A stretch of 64,000 bases of DNA from Leptotrichia sp. OH3620_COT-345 (GTDB taxonomy: Bacteria > Fusobacteriota > Fusobacteriia > Fusobacteriales > Leptotrichiaceae). Below the pieces are notes generated by a model. The model saw only the letters and a program-made list of their open reading frames with translations, did not search any database and had not been told where the DNA came from. Positions 18,403-28,236 of the stretch are shown here, piece after piece (the first letter of the stretch is position 1; each line of letters starts with the position of its first letter). The DNA is taken from contig NZ_RQYW01000008.1 of NCBI RefSeq assembly GCF_003932895.1, positions 1 through 64,000 of the forward strand. Reading direction: 5' to 3'. The translations under genes were made by a program, and so were the position numbers.

Positions 18403-21087
18403 TTATTTTACTACTATATTTACAAGTTTATCAGGTACAACTATAACTTTTACTATTTCTTTTCCTTCTATAAACTTTTTCGTCTTTTCTGAAGCAAAAG
18501 CCAGTTTTTCAGCCTCTTCTTTAGAAAAACCTATTTTTATAGGTACCATATCTCTAACTTTTCCGTTTATCTGAATAACAAGATTTATTTTATTTTCTTT
18601 TGTTAATTCCTCATCAAATATAGGCCACTCTTCTTCAAAAGTATAAGTTTTGTTTCCTGTCATTTCCCAAAGTTCATCAGCTATATGAGGTGCAAAAGGT
18701 GAAATCAGCAGAATTACTTTTTCCAGTACTTCTTTCCATATTTTTTGTGATTCAGAAGAAACATTATTTTTTTCTATTACCTCCTGTTTATATGTAGTCA
18801 TATCGTTCAGCAATTCCATGACAGCGGCTATTGCCGTATTAAAATGAAAATCGTCTTCTATACTTTCAGTAACCTTTTTCACTGTCTGATGTAATTTTTT
18901 TTGTATTTCTTCATCTTTTTCATTTCTTTTATCCATATCAATATTATAATTATTTTCTTTATCAGCATTTTTATCAGCAAAATGTATCGTATCTGAAATA
19001 AGCAGATAGAGTCTGTTTATAAATCTGTATGCTCCTGCAAGTCCGTTCATATTCCATTCAAGTTCCTTTTCAGGAGGTGCCGCAAATAAAGTAAACACTC
19101 TTGCAGGATCCGCTCCATACTGCTTCACTATTTCTTCGGGATCCATACCGTTATTTTTGGATTTACTCATTTTTTCAACTTTTACTGTCAATTCTTCTCC
19201 CGTTTCTTTCAAAAAAGCTTTTCCATCTTTCATTTCAACATCTTCAGCAAAGTAATATTTTCTTTCATTTGAAGAATAATAAGACGGACCGAGAACCATT
19301 CCCTGAGTTAAAAGCCTTTTAAACGGTTCGCTTGTTTTTACCAATCCCATATCTCTCAAGACTTTATGGAAAAATCTCGCATATAAAAGGTGCATTACGG
19401 CATGCTCTATTCCTCCTATATACTGATTCACCGGAGTCCAGTTATCCGCATATTCCTTTTCAAAAGGTTTTTCATTATTATGAGCATCCAAATATCTGAG
19501 ATAATACCATGAAGAATCGACAAAAGTATCCATTGTATCTGTTTCCCTTCTTCCTTTTCTCCCATCAGGTAATGTTACATTTTTAAAGTCTTCGGAAGTT
19601 TCAAGGGGATTTCCTTTTCCGCTAAATTCAATATCGGTAGGTAATTTAACAGGAAGATTTTCAATTTTCTCCAAATGAATATTTCCATCTTCATCATAAA
19701 TTACGGGAATCGGCGTTCCCCAATATCTCTGTCTGCTTATTAACCAATCATGAAGCCTATAATTTACCGTTTTCTTTCCTTTTCTCTCTTTTTCAAGTTT
19801 TTCTGTTATTTTTATTTTTGCTTCGTTATTATTCAATCCGTTAAATTCTTCCGAATTAACTAAAATTCCGTCAAATCCGTAAGCTTTTTTCATTTCTTGA
19901 AGATTCAATTCTTCACAATTACCATCTTTATCAATAGGATTAATTACAACTTTTTTAGGAAGTCCGTATTTTTCAGCAAACATAAAATCCCTTTCATCAT
20001 GAGCAGGAACTGCCATAACTGCTCCTGTTCCATAATCAGTCAAAACATAATTTCCTATCCATAAAGGAATTTTCTCATTATTGACAGGATTTATGACATA
20101 AAGTCCTGTAAATACACCTTCTTTTTCTTTGTCGTCAGCTGTACGGTTTATTTTATCTTCATTAATCATATTTTCCACTTGATTTTTCAAAGAAGGATTT
20201 TCTTTCAATACAATTTCTTCTACAACAGAATGTTCAGGTGCTATTACTGCATAAGTCACTCCGAATAAAGTATCAGTTCTTGTAGTAAATACAGGTATTA
20301 TAATATTTCCTTCATCATCAATATTTAATCCACTTTCTTTATTTTTTTCCTTACTCCCCAGCTTATAATCAAGTATGAAGTCGATTTCACTCCCCATAGA
20401 TTTTCCTATCCAGTTTTTCTGCATTGTCAATACCTGCTCAGGCCAATACCCTCTTAATTCTTCATGCCCCTGTAACAATTCTTCAGCATAATCAGTAATT
20501 TTCAAATACCACTGGGATAATTCTTTCTGAATTACATCTGTTTTTGAATGTCTCCAACATTTTCCATTTTCTACCTGCTCATTTGCTAACACTGTATTAC
20601 ATTCAGGGCACCAGTTTACATAGGATTTTTTCTTATATACAAGACCTTTTTTGTACATCTCTATAAAGAAAAGCTGATTCCATTTATAATACTCAGGGGT
20701 ATACGTACTTATTTCTCTGTCCCAATCGTATGAAAGCCCCATTAATTTCAATTGTCTTCTCATATTATCGATATTATTTTTAGTCCATTGACCCGGATGA
20801 GCTCCATTGTCTATAGCGGCATTTTCAGCAGGAAGTCCGAAACTGTCCCAACCGAAAGGATGCAGCACATTGAAACCTTTCATTTTCTTATATCTTGCAA
20901 CGGCATCCCCTATTGAATAATTTCTTAAATGTCCCACATGAAGTTTTCCTGAAGGATAAGCAAACATTTCCAAAACATAATAGTTTTCTTTACCATCAAT
21001 TTTATTTTTATTTTTAAAAATATTTTCACTATGCCATTTTTCCTGCCATTTCTTTTCAATTTGTCCGGGTTTATATTCTCTTACCAT
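18403..21087 (-). CDS. leuS: Leucyl-tRNA synthetase
   Basis: Charges tRNA-Leu with leucine; about 894 residues from the chosen start. The HIGH-type motif is in PSGKLHVGHLRNYSIGD, followed by GWDSFGLPAENAA; an editing (CP1) domain with TTRTDTLFGVTYAVIAPEH follows; the KMSKS loop is VEKMSKSKNNGMDPE. The C-terminal half has the anticodon-binding domain. The ATG at 21105 lies inside the ribosome site region, while the ATG at 21087 has GGAGG five bases upstream, so 21087 is chosen. No T-box leader is visible. Identification is secure. Confidence 0.97.
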   Translation of the reverse strand: MVREYKPGQIEKKWQEKWHSENIFKNKNKIDGKENYYVLEMFAYPSGKLHVGHLRNYSIGDAVARYKKMKGFNVLHPFGWDSFGLPAENAAIDNGAHPGQWTKNNIDNMRRQLKLMGLSYDWDREISTYTPEYYKWNQLFFIEMYKKGLVYKKKSYVNWCPECNTVLANEQVENGKCWRHSKTDVIQKELSQWYLKITDYAEELLQGHEELRGYWPEQVLTMQKNWIGKSMGSEIDFILDYKLGSKEKNKESGLNIDDEGNIIIPVFTTRTDTLFGVTYAVIAPEHSVVEEIVLKENPSLKNQVENMINEDKINRTADDKEKEGVFTGLYVINPVNNEKIPLWIGNYVLTDYGTGAVMAVPAHDERDFMFAEKYGLPKKVVINPIDKDGNCEELNLQEMKKAYGFDGILVNSEEFNGLNNNEAKIKITEKLEKERKGKKTVNYRLHDWLISRQRYWGTPIPVIYDEDGNIHLEKIENLPVKLPTDIEFSGKGNPLETSEDFKNVTLPDGRKGRRETDTMDTFVDSSWYYLRYLDAHNNEKPFEKEYADNWTPVNQYIGGIEHAVMHLLYARFFHKVLRDMGLVKTSEPFKRLLTQGMVLGPSYYSSNERKYYFAEDVEMKDGKAFLKETGEELTVKVEKMSKSKNNGMDPEEIVKQYGADPARVFTLFAAPPEKELEWNMNGLAGAYRFINRLYLLISDTIHFADKNADKENNYNIDMDKRNEKDEEIQKKLHQTVKKVTESIEDDFHFNTAIAAVMELLNDMTTYKQEVIEKNNVSSESQKIWKEVLEKVILLISPFAPHIADELWEMTGNKTYTFEEEWPIFDEELTKENKINLVIQINGKVRDMVPIKIGFSKEEAEKLAFASEKTKKFIEGKEIVKVIVVPDKLVNIVVK

Positions 21088-21159
21088 TTTTCCTCCATAT
21101 CTCATTTTGTAATATTTTTAAATTTCATCTGCTGTTATTTATTTTATCAATTTACTTTT

Positions 21160-21864
21160 TCAAAATTTTTTTGTCATTTCAGCCAAAACTATTCCACCTG
21201 CAACTGATACATTAAGAGAATTTATCCGTCCTCTTAAATGTATTTTCAATATTTTGTCGCAGTGTTCTCTTACTTTTTTTCTCATACCGTTTCCTTCACT
21301 TCCCAAAACAAGGCAAACTTTATCCGGATAAGTTTCTTCATAGTAAAACTTTTCTCCATCAGCTTCAGTTCCATAAACAGCATATCCGTATTTTTTAAAT
21401 TTATCAATTGTATCTGAAATATTTGTCACTTTTACGATATCCATATGCTCTATTGCTCCTGTAGATGATTTTACTACCGTCTCGGTAACTTTTACACTGT
21501 TTCTATCCTGAATTATAATACCGTCAGCTCCGAAGCATTCGGCACTTCTTATTATTGCTCCGAAATTTCTCGGATCCTGTACCTGATCCAAAATGATTAC
21601 TGCCGATTTGTCCTTTGCCAATATCTTCTCGAAAAATTCGGAAAGCTCCAGATAATAGTCAAATTCTGAAATTAATGCAACTACTCCTTGAGAATTTTCA
21701 CTTCTTCTGTCAGTATAAAATATTTTTATATTTCTTCTACTTGCCAAATTAAGTATTTCTTTTATCGTATCCTTTTTCACACCTTTATAAACTTCTATTT
21801 TCTCTATATTTTTATTTGATTTGAGAATTTCCGTAACAGGATTTATTCCAATAACTTTTTCCAT
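21160..21864 (-). CDS. rlmB: 23S rRNA (guanosine-2'-O)-methyltransferase RlmB-type (SpoU family)
   Basis: About 234 residues, with an N-terminal substrate-binding domain (VIGINPVTEILKSN) and a SPOUT knot domain with the three SpoU motifs: ILDQVQDPRNFGAIIRSAECFG, LVLGSEGNGMRKKVREHCD and LNVSVAGGIVLAE (given by position as each is familiar). It would methylate a guanosine ribose of 23S rRNA. The reading frame extends to a TTG at 21882, but the first ATG is 21864. Neither has a good ribosome site; the only strong one belongs to a nine-codon ORF directly upstream, suggesting coupling. Confidence 0.9.
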   Translation of the reverse strand: MEKVIGINPVTEILKSNKNIEKIEVYKGVKKDTIKEILNLASRRNIKIFYTDRRSENSQGVVALISEFDYYLELSEFFEKILAKDKSAVIILDQVQDPRNFGAIIRSAECFGADGIIIQDRNSVKVTETVVKSSTGAIEHMDIVKVTNISDTIDKFKKYGYAVYGTEADGEKFYYEETYPDKVCLVLGSEGNGMRKKVREHCDKILKIHLRGRINSLNVSVAGGIVLAEMTKKF

Positions 21865-21868
21865 ATTT

Positions 21869-21895
21869 TTATGATATATCAATATTGAATATCAT
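21869..21895 (-). CDS. Possible 8-residue leader ORF of rlmB
   Basis: AAAGGAG, a short gap, ATG, then MIFNIDIS and TAA; the stop lies four bases before the rlmB ATG. The arrangement fits translation by re-initiation or coupling. The peptide itself has no obvious meaning. Confidence 0.35.
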   Translation of the reverse strand: MIFNIDIS

Positions 21896-22224
21896 ATTCT
21901 CCTTTCTTTAATTTTGAGATTATCAGATATTACTTTTTAATAAATACAACATTATATCTCAAAATTACTGTATTGTTTTTTATTTTTAAGTCCTCTGTTC
22001 CTCTGTATTATCCATTTTTATTATATTTACTACTCCTTATTTTTTCTCTATTTTTTTAAAATTCCGATAAAACATAAAATTATAATTTCTTTTTTTGACT
22101 TTTTTATTTATTATAATCCATTTATCACTTTTTTTCCACTTTATTTTCAAAAAAATAATTTCTCATTTTATTTTTAATTATAGTAATGTATTATATAAAT
22201 AATAAATATTTCAGAAAGTATAAT

Positions 22225-22326
22225 ATGAAAAAATACGTCAGTTTATTACTTCTTATTTATAGTTTTATTATATTCGGGTCAAATGAAAAAGAGGAGTTAA
22301 AGTTCGAAACCAAAAATAACACCTAA
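22225..22326 (+). pseudogene. 33-residue signal-peptide-like ORF, likely truncated gene
   Basis: Reads MKKYVSLLLLIYSFIIFGSN and then a short charged tail ending in TAA. The start looks like a normal Sec signal peptide, but only about 15 residues follow. There is at best a weak AGAAAG ribosome site. It is probably the remaining 5' end of a lost exported-protein gene; a genuine small exported peptide cannot be excluded. Confidence 0.35.
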
Positions 22327-22360
22327 CGAAGTACTTTTCAATTACCTACATTAGGTGTTA
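22317..22360 (+). terminator. Inverted repeat after the truncated ORF
   Basis: TAACACCTAA (22317-22326) and TTAGGTGTTA (22351-22360) are perfect 10-base arms around a 24-base loop. The first arm contains the stop codon of the 33-codon ORF. No T run follows, so terminator activity is uncertain. Confidence 0.35.
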
Positions 22361-22408
22361 CATTTGCTTTGATAATCCATCTATAAAAAATTTGATAAAA
22401 ACGTACCA

Positions 22409-22537
22409 ACTCAAATTATTTCATACTTAAAAATATTCCATACATTGAAAAATCAAAAACTCGTTCCACTCAAACAGTAATTTTTCTTTACACTCATTCC
22501 TGTATTTTTTTGTTGAAATAATTTAAATGTTGAAATT
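22409..22537 (-). repeat. Dispersed intergenic repeat, copy B
   Basis: The same block order as copies A and C (CTCAAATTATTTC, then ACTCAAACAGTAA, then TTTACACTCATTCC, then TTTTTTTGTTGAAATAATTT) with scattered substitutions. It lies downstream of the minus-strand selA gene. Confidence 0.7.
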
Positions 22538-22684
22538 TTATATCTACTATCCTAATAAAAAATATATCTTTATTCTTTTTTATTCCTTTTCTAATCCTCC
22601 CAACATGCAAAATTTTCCCAAAAATTTTTGCAGTTGTTAACAGAAAGGTAAGAATGACAATAAGTACTTATGAAAAAAACATTT

Positions 22685-24067
22685 CTATTTTAAATCTTTT
22701 TTAGAAAGACTCTCCACCACTATTCCAAATTCATCTTCTCTTAAAGTTCTCATATCAAGAATAATACTGTTTTCTTTAATTCTTGTAATAATCGGGATTT
22801 TTTCTTCAAGAAGCTTTTTCTCTATTTCTGTCGAAGACTTTATATTATGAGTTAATTTTACCGCTATACTTTCTAAATAACTGCTCGGATAACTTCCCCC
22901 TCCTACTTCTGCCCGTTCTTCAATTATTTCAGATAAAAATCCGGTATTCTTCAACTGTTTTACAAAATTTTTCGCTTTTTTCAGAAGCTTTTCCTTTGAA
23001 ATAGAAATCATATGTAATGTAGGTATTTCTTTTAAAGCCTCATTTTTATCCAAATACAGTTTAAGGGTTGCTTCCAATGCTGCAATGGTCATTTTATCCA
23101 CACGCAATGCACGTGTAAGCTGATTTTTCTTCATTTCTTCTATATAATTTTTTTTACCTACAATTATTCCTGCCTGAGGCCCTCCTAAAAGTTTATCTCC
23201 ACTGAAAGTCACTACATCCATTCCACTATCCAGCACTTCTTTTACAGTAGGTTCATAAGGCAGTCCGTATTCTCTGAAATCTATAAATTGCCCGCTTCCT
23301 AAATCATTTATGGCTATAAGTCCATGCTCATGAGCAAGCTCTGCGACTTCTTTGTTAGTTACTTCTTTTGTAAATCCTGTTATTTTATAATTACTTGTAT
23401 GTACTTTCAACAATGCTGCCGTATTTTCATTAATTGCACTAATATAGTCTTTCAAGTGAGTTTTATTTGTTGTTCCTATTTCATTAGGAATTCCTCCGCT
23501 TAACTTTATAATTTCAGGTATTCTGAACGCTCCCCCTATTTCAACAAGTTCTCCTCTTGATACGATTATTTCCCTATCTTTTGACAATGTATTAAGAGTA
23601 AGCATTACAGCTGCGGCATTATTATTTACCACAAGAACATCTTCAGCTCCCGTCAGTCTTTTAATAATATCCGTCAAATGATTATAACGACTTCCTCTTT
23701 TTTTCCCTTCAATATCAAATTCAAGATTAGAATAATTAAACGCTGTTTCTGTTAAATGTTCTTTTACTCGATCACTTAACAGGCTACGTCCAAGATTTGT
23801 ATGTAATATTGTTCCTGTTGCATTAATAACACGTCTTAAAGAAAATCTATCCTGTTTTTTTACTTCCTCCATCAGTTTCTTGATAATTTCCTCCATCGAT
23901 GGAATCTCGGCTAATTTACCCTGTAGTACATTCACTTTAATATTATCTATTTCTTTTTTCAAAATATCTTTTACAAATATTTCAGGATGTTCATCTAATA
24001 GTTGTTTTACCGTATCTGTTAATAAAACTTTATTTATAGACGGTATCTTTGATAGCAGATGTTTCAT
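22685..24067 (-). CDS. selA: L-seryl-tRNA(Sec) selenium transferase SelA
   Basis: A 460-residue PLP enzyme of normal length that turns seryl-tRNA(Sec) into selenocysteinyl-tRNA(Sec) using selenophosphate. The N-terminal tRNA-binding domain is followed by NATGTILHTNLGRSLL, the EIGTTNKTH motif, NDLGSGQFID, and the PLP lysine K292 in FSGDKLLGGPQAG. The ATG has an AAGGAG box. It is the last gene of the selenium cassette and follows selB by 62 bp. Identification is secure. Confidence 0.98.
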   Translation of the reverse strand: MKHLLSKIPSINKVLLTDTVKQLLDEHPEIFVKDILKKEIDNIKVNVLQGKLAEIPSMEEIIKKLMEEVKKQDRFSLRRVINATGTILHTNLGRSLLSDRVKEHLTETAFNYSNLEFDIEGKKRGSRYNHLTDIIKRLTGAEDVLVVNNNAAAVMLTLNTLSKDREIIVSRGELVEIGGAFRIPEIIKLSGGIPNEIGTTNKTHLKDYISAINENTAALLKVHTSNYKITGFTKEVTNKEVAELAHEHGLIAINDLGSGQFIDFREYGLPYEPTVKEVLDSGMDVVTFSGDKLLGGPQAGIIVGKKNYIEEMKKNQLTRALRVDKMTIAALEATLKLYLDKNEALKEIPTLHMISISKEKLLKKAKNFVKQLKNTGFLSEIIEERAEVGGGSYPSSYLESIAVKLTHNIKSSTEIEKKLLEEKIPIITRIKENSIILDMRTLREDEFGIVVESLSKKDLK

Positions 24068-24129
24068 TTTTTCTCCTTTATGATATTTATATATTTCAGA
24101 AAAATCACTCCAACCTTTTTGTAATTTCC

Positions 24130-26007
24130 TTATTTTCCTAAAATTCTGTAATCTTCCACTCTTTTTGTTATTCCCTGTCTATCCATATATTCAAGAATAG
24201 GCAATGCATACTTTCTACTGGAGCCTGTCACATCACGGAATTCTGCCAATGTCAATTTTTTATTATTTTCAAAGTGTTTTAACACTTTTTTTTCAGCTTC
24301 TTCAAATACTTTGGTATGAATAACAATATCATCATCCAATTTTATAAGAGTAGCCCCTACAAGAGAATTCAATAATTCGTTTGACTTCCTGTCACCTTTT
24401 GTAATCTCTTTTATACCCGGCGGTGTAAATTTACTTTCTAAAAGTATTTTTTCTATACGTTCTTTTTCTTTCAGTTGAGCAGGATCATATTTTACCTCAA
24501 AATCATAGAGAGAAATAAAGTTTCCTTGAGCTTTTAAATTTTTATTATTTATAAGTAATTCCATTATTGCAGCAAGTTCTTTCTGATTTATTTTAAATTT
24601 TGAAAATAACTCGGCTTTGTATATTCCCGGTTTCAGCTTATATTTTTCATGATAATCTCTTATTATACCTGAAATTTTTTCACGGATTTCTTCATATTTT
24701 TTATTATGTATATATCCTGACGGCATTCTGTGCACTATGCCTTCCTCTATCAGTTCTAATAAATCTGCCGCTACACTGTCCATATTTTGTTCAAGTTCTT
24801 TGGAAATTTCCTCTGTTGTAATCAGATAATTATGAGCAGTTAAAATGTAGTTTGAAATCAGGTCCTTACTATTACCCTGTAATCTGACTTTCAGTTTATT
24901 CAGGATTTCTTCATTAAACCTGCTATGTTTTTTTGGAGCGGCATCTAAAACCACTCCTCCTCCCACAGTAATCATAGGCGAATAAGTTCTTATAATAAAT
25001 TTATCATAATTTTTCACTGAGACTTCTTCTTCGAGTCGGAATTGGGCAAATCCGCTTTTTCCAGCCTCAAGGACTTCACTTCCAAGAGGAACTATCCTTG
25101 CCATTACTTCAGAAGTTCCTATATATAACCTCACTCTGTCCCACAACTCAAGCTCTGAATCAGAATTGTTTATTATTTTTACTTCAGTATCAAGCATATA
25201 TGTCTGAGTTAATGTATCAGGAGTTGCCAGTGTACACCCTCTACCCGCATCCTCCATTTTTACATTACTCAAACTTATTGCCGTTCTTTGCCCTGCATAA
25301 GCGGTCTTTACATCTGACTTATGTACCTGAATGTTTCTGACTTTTGTTTTAATATTTTTAGGATAAATTTCCAATTCATCTCCCACTGAAATTTCTCCTT
25401 CAGTTAAAGTCCCTGTAACTACTGTTCCAAATCCTTTCACTTGAAAGGCTCTGTCAACATTCAGCCTTGCATTTTTACTTTTTTTCATTTCAGCTACTTT
25501 TTCCGTTTGAATATCAATTTCTTTAAGAAGTAAATCTATCCCTTTTCCGCTTATGGAATCTACTTCAATTATAGGACTGCCTTCAAGAGAAGTTCCTTTT
25601 ATGAAGTCTTCTATTTCCTCTTTGACCAGTTCCCTGTACCCGTCTTCTGCCAAATCAGCCTTTGTCATTACTATTATATAATTTTCCACACCCAGCAGAG
25701 AAAGTATGTCCGCATGCTCTCTCGTCTGAGGCATTATTCCCTCTCTCGAATCTACTAAAAGCAATACAAGATTAATCCCACTCACTCCTGCAAGCATATT
25801 TTTTATAAATTTTTCATGTCCCGGGACATCAACGACTCCGCATCTTTTTCCACTCGGCAAATCAAAATAGGCAAATCCGAGATTAATTGACATTCCACGT
25901 TCTTTCTCTTCTGCCGTCGTATCGGTTTCAATTCCGCTGAGAGCTTTAATCAAAGTCGTCTTTCCATGATCAATATGCCCTGCTGTTCCTATTATTATAT
26001 TGCTCAT
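24130..26007 (-). CDS. selB: Selenocysteine-specific elongation factor SelB
   Basis: A 625-residue GTPase that brings Sec-tRNA to UGA codons marked by a SECIS hairpin. The G1 motif GTAGHIDHGKTT is at the N terminus; DVPGHEKFIKNML (G3) and MTKADL (G4) follow; then come the EF-Tu-like domains, an extra domain IV, and C-terminal winged-helix repeats that bind the SECIS (DLLELIEEGIVHRMPSG and PILEYMDRQGITKRVEDY). Its SECIS partners in this window are grdA, the three grdB-type genes and selD. Confidence 0.98.
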   Translation of the reverse strand: MSNIIIGTAGHIDHGKTTLIKALSGIETDTTAEEKERGMSINLGFAYFDLPSGKRCGVVDVPGHEKFIKNMLAGVSGINLVLLLVDSREGIMPQTREHADILSLLGVENYIIVMTKADLAEDGYRELVKEEIEDFIKGTSLEGSPIIEVDSISGKGIDLLLKEIDIQTEKVAEMKKSKNARLNVDRAFQVKGFGTVVTGTLTEGEISVGDELEIYPKNIKTKVRNIQVHKSDVKTAYAGQRTAISLSNVKMEDAGRGCTLATPDTLTQTYMLDTEVKIINNSDSELELWDRVRLYIGTSEVMARIVPLGSEVLEAGKSGFAQFRLEEEVSVKNYDKFIIRTYSPMITVGGGVVLDAAPKKHSRFNEEILNKLKVRLQGNSKDLISNYILTAHNYLITTEEISKELEQNMDSVAADLLELIEEGIVHRMPSGYIHNKKYEEIREKISGIIRDYHEKYKLKPGIYKAELFSKFKINQKELAAIMELLINNKNLKAQGNFISLYDFEVKYDPAQLKEKERIEKILLESKFTPPGIKEITKGDRKSNELLNSLVGATLIKLDDDIVIHTKVFEEAEKKVLKHFENNKKLTLAEFRDVTGSSRKYALPILEYMDRQGITKRVEDYRILGK

Positions 26008-26048
26008 ATATTTTCCCTCTTTCTCAAATATTATAACTTTTCAATAAA

Positions 26049-26321
26049 TTATTTCTCATCTTCATACAATAGTTCTATCTCTCTCTTCATTCCCGTCTTT
26101 TTAGAATAATATAACGCTCTGTATCTTATATTTTGATTTTCCAACATTTTTATAAGATTACTGAAGTTATTCCATCCTGTTTTTAACATAAAACCGCAAC
26201 CTAAAGAAATATCAGGATGTACAGGAACAAGATCGGCATCGACATTTTGTGATAGACAAATATTATCCGCTTTTATTGAATCATGAGTATCATAAAATAC
26301 TACCAATCCTTCTTTTATCAT
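26049..26321 (-). CDS. DUF3343 protein (putative Se/S carrier-like)
   Basis: A 90-residue cytoplasmic protein matching the DUF3343 family, which Pfam names putative Se/S carrier protein-like. It has EGLVVFYDTHDSIKAD at the start and a conserved-looking core HPDISLGCGFMLKTGW near residue 35 with one cysteine that could carry selenium or sulfur. It begins 8 bp after the yedF stop and sits between yedF and selB, which strengthens the link to selenium. The exact role is unproven. Confidence 0.85.
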   Translation of the reverse strand: MIKEGLVVFYDTHDSIKADNICLSQNVDADLVPVHPDISLGCGFMLKTGWNNFSNLIKMLENQNIRYRALYYSKKTGMKREIELLYEDEK

Positions 26322-26329
26322 ATCTGCAC

Positions 26330-26944
26330 CTACGGATGAATTACTTTATTTTTTCGCATATCTTCTACAATAAAATACATATTTGTCGGTTTTCCTATTG
26401 CAATTTCTACATTATAATATTCAAGACATACTCCACAACAAACAATTTCTACACCTTTATTTTCAAGCTCTTTTAATTCGGATAATACATGACTTCTATT
26501 TTTATCCACAAGTATTGCTCCTTCATTATAAAAAACTATTTTTTTCGGTAATACTTCCTGTTCGGACAGAGCATATAAATATGCTTTTATGAGCTTATTT
26601 CCAAGTTCGTCACTTCCATGTCCCATCGTTTTTTTGTTAATTACCGTTATATAATTATTATTGAATGTTTTAATATTTTTTTCATTTCCGTCTTTCTGAA
26701 TAATATTATTTTCAGTAACATTTACAATTTTTTTACTTGATATTGTGACTTTATATTCTTCATCGGATATTTTTTCAAAATTAAAACTGTAGTCCAACTG
26801 AGTTGCAAGTTTTTCCAAATTTTGAGTGGCAATAACATTATCTACTGTTGTTTCTACGATATCATATTCAGTCAGAAGTTTTTTTGTCTCTATTACAGGC
26901 AGAGGACATGCCATTCCTTTCGCATTCAATTCATATTTTTTCAT
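26330..26944 (-). CDS. yedF: Sulfurtransferase-like selenium metabolism protein YedF
   Basis: A 204-residue protein with an N-terminal TusA/SirA domain carrying the conserved CPLPVIETKKLL motif (catalytic-type Cys14) and a C-terminal DsrE-like domain with YNEGAILV and VEIVCCGVCLEYY, rich in cysteine. Such two-domain YedF proteins are found with selD in many Sec users and may deliver selenium to SelD; this is an inference from context in the family. It follows selD by about 108 bp in the same direction. Confidence 0.9.
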   Translation of the reverse strand: MKKYELNAKGMACPLPVIETKKLLTEYDIVETTVDNVIATQNLEKLATQLDYSFNFEKISDEEYKVTISSKKIVNVTENNIIQKDGNEKNIKTFNNNYITVINKKTMGHGSDELGNKLIKAYLYALSEQEVLPKKIVFYNEGAILVDKNRSHVLSELKELENKGVEIVCCGVCLEYYNVEIAIGKPTNMYFIVEDMRKNKVIHP

Positions 26945-27052
26945 TTTCTTTTCTCCTTATAATTAATCATTTTGTTTTTTAGTTATAGGATTTTTTTATT
27001 TTCTAAATCTTTCTTATTTAAAATTTCGTTACATTAACTTACATATTAAAGC

Positions 27053-28078
27053 TTATAAAACTATTACATCTTTATACTGTCTTTCTGTAACTTTTCCCAC
27101 TATTGCACTTTTAATTTCAAGTTTGTTCAGTTTTTCCAAGAGTTCTTCTCCATATTCTGAAGGAACACTTATAAGCAATCCCCCTGATGTCTGAGGATCA
27201 TACAATATTTCTTCCAGTGCAAAATCTTTTATTTTAAATTCCACTTTATCCTGTAAATAATTTCTGTTCAACTGCCCTCCCGAAGTAATTATAAATTCTC
27301 CTGCACAATGATGTGCTTCAGGCAGCATAGGTATATTTTCAGAAAAAATTTCTGCCGAATATTTATTATCCAACATTTCCGTAAGATGTCCCAGAAATCC
27401 GAAACCTGTTATATCGGTACAGCTGTTTACAGGATAATCGTTCATAATTTCAGCCGCATACTTATTCAGTGTAGTCATTTGTCTGACACAGATATTAAAT
27501 GTTTCTTCAGAGCATTCATTTATCATATATGCTGAATTAATAATACTCACTCCTAAAGGTTTCGTAACTATAAGAACGTCTCCCGGCTTACAGCTGTTGT
27601 TCATCAGTATTTTATCAGGATGAATAATTCCTGTGACTGACAGCCCGTATTTCGGTGTAACATCATGGATAGAATGTCCTCCTGCAAGAACTCCTCCCGC
27701 TTCATGTACTTTTTCCGCTCCTCCTTTTAATATTTGACGCAATACTTCCATATCCATTTTTTCAGGGAAAGCTACTATATTTAAAGCAGATATGACTTTG
27801 CCGCCCATTGCATAAATATCACTAAGTGCGTTTGTAGCTGCAATCTGTCCGTATAAATAAGGATCATTAATCATTGTAGTAAAAAAGTCCAATGTCTGGA
27901 TAATAGCTTTGTCATCTGATATTCTGTATACTGCGGCATCGTCTGAAGAGTCATACCCTACTATAAGGTCTTTATCTTCTTTTTTAGGTAACCCCTTTAA
28001 TAAATCTGAAAGAGCTCCCGGCCCGATCTTGGAGTTTCATCCGCCACAGACTGTCATGTTCAACTTTTTATTTTCCAT
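27053..28078 (-). CDS. selD: Selenophosphate synthetase SelD, itself a selenoprotein
   Basis: Makes selenophosphate from selenide and ATP. The frame runs from the ATG at 28078 (GGGAGGAG box upstream) through an in-frame TGA at 28037-28039, giving 341 residues with Sec14 in MTVCGGUNSKIGPGAL. The Sec/Cys at this place is the known catalytic residue of SelD, and Sec-containing forms are common. DSSDDAAVY, GGHSIHDVTPKYGLSVTG and CTDITGFGFLGHLTEML are further family motifs. A weak hairpin (CTCC/GGGAG) follows the TGA as possible SECIS. Automatic calling starts it wrongly at 27892. Confidence 0.96.
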
Positions 28079-28160
28079 ACATTCTCCTCCCAAATTACTT
28101 TGACTTTATTCAAATTATAATTTTATTATAACATTTATTCCTTCCTTTTCAAAGTATTAT

Positions 28161-28196
28161 AAAACAAAAACACCGCTTTAAACTAATGATAGGCGG
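28161..28196 (-). terminator. Possible terminator between selC and selD
   Basis: On the minus strand CCGCCT and GCGG-type arms (28091-28096 region of the line, 28173-28178 with 28191-28196) close a loop of about 12 bases and are followed by TGTTTTTGTTTTA. It could end the tRNA-Sec transcript. Confidence 0.5.
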
Positions 28197-28236
28197 CATT
28201 TAAACAAATATCTATTTTCGATTTCTTTTTTTTAAT

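Larger units (their letters stand above)
21896..22684. other. Gene-poor intergenic region between rlmB and selA
   Basis: AT-rich, without an intact conserved gene. It holds a 33-codon signal-peptide-like ORF (22225-22326, plus strand), a hairpin-forming inverted repeat (22317-22360) and copy B of the dispersed repeat (22409-22537). The stretch 21900-22200 shows nothing I can identify. Confidence 0.5.

Noticed and set aside
18403-21105. T-box or leader regulation of leuS
   Set aside because: The gene follows rlmB by about 50 bp with only a ribosome site between them; there is no room for a T-box.
27909-28103. Plus-strand ORF over the start of selD
   Set aside because: It is the antisense shadow of the Sec-containing N terminus of selD.
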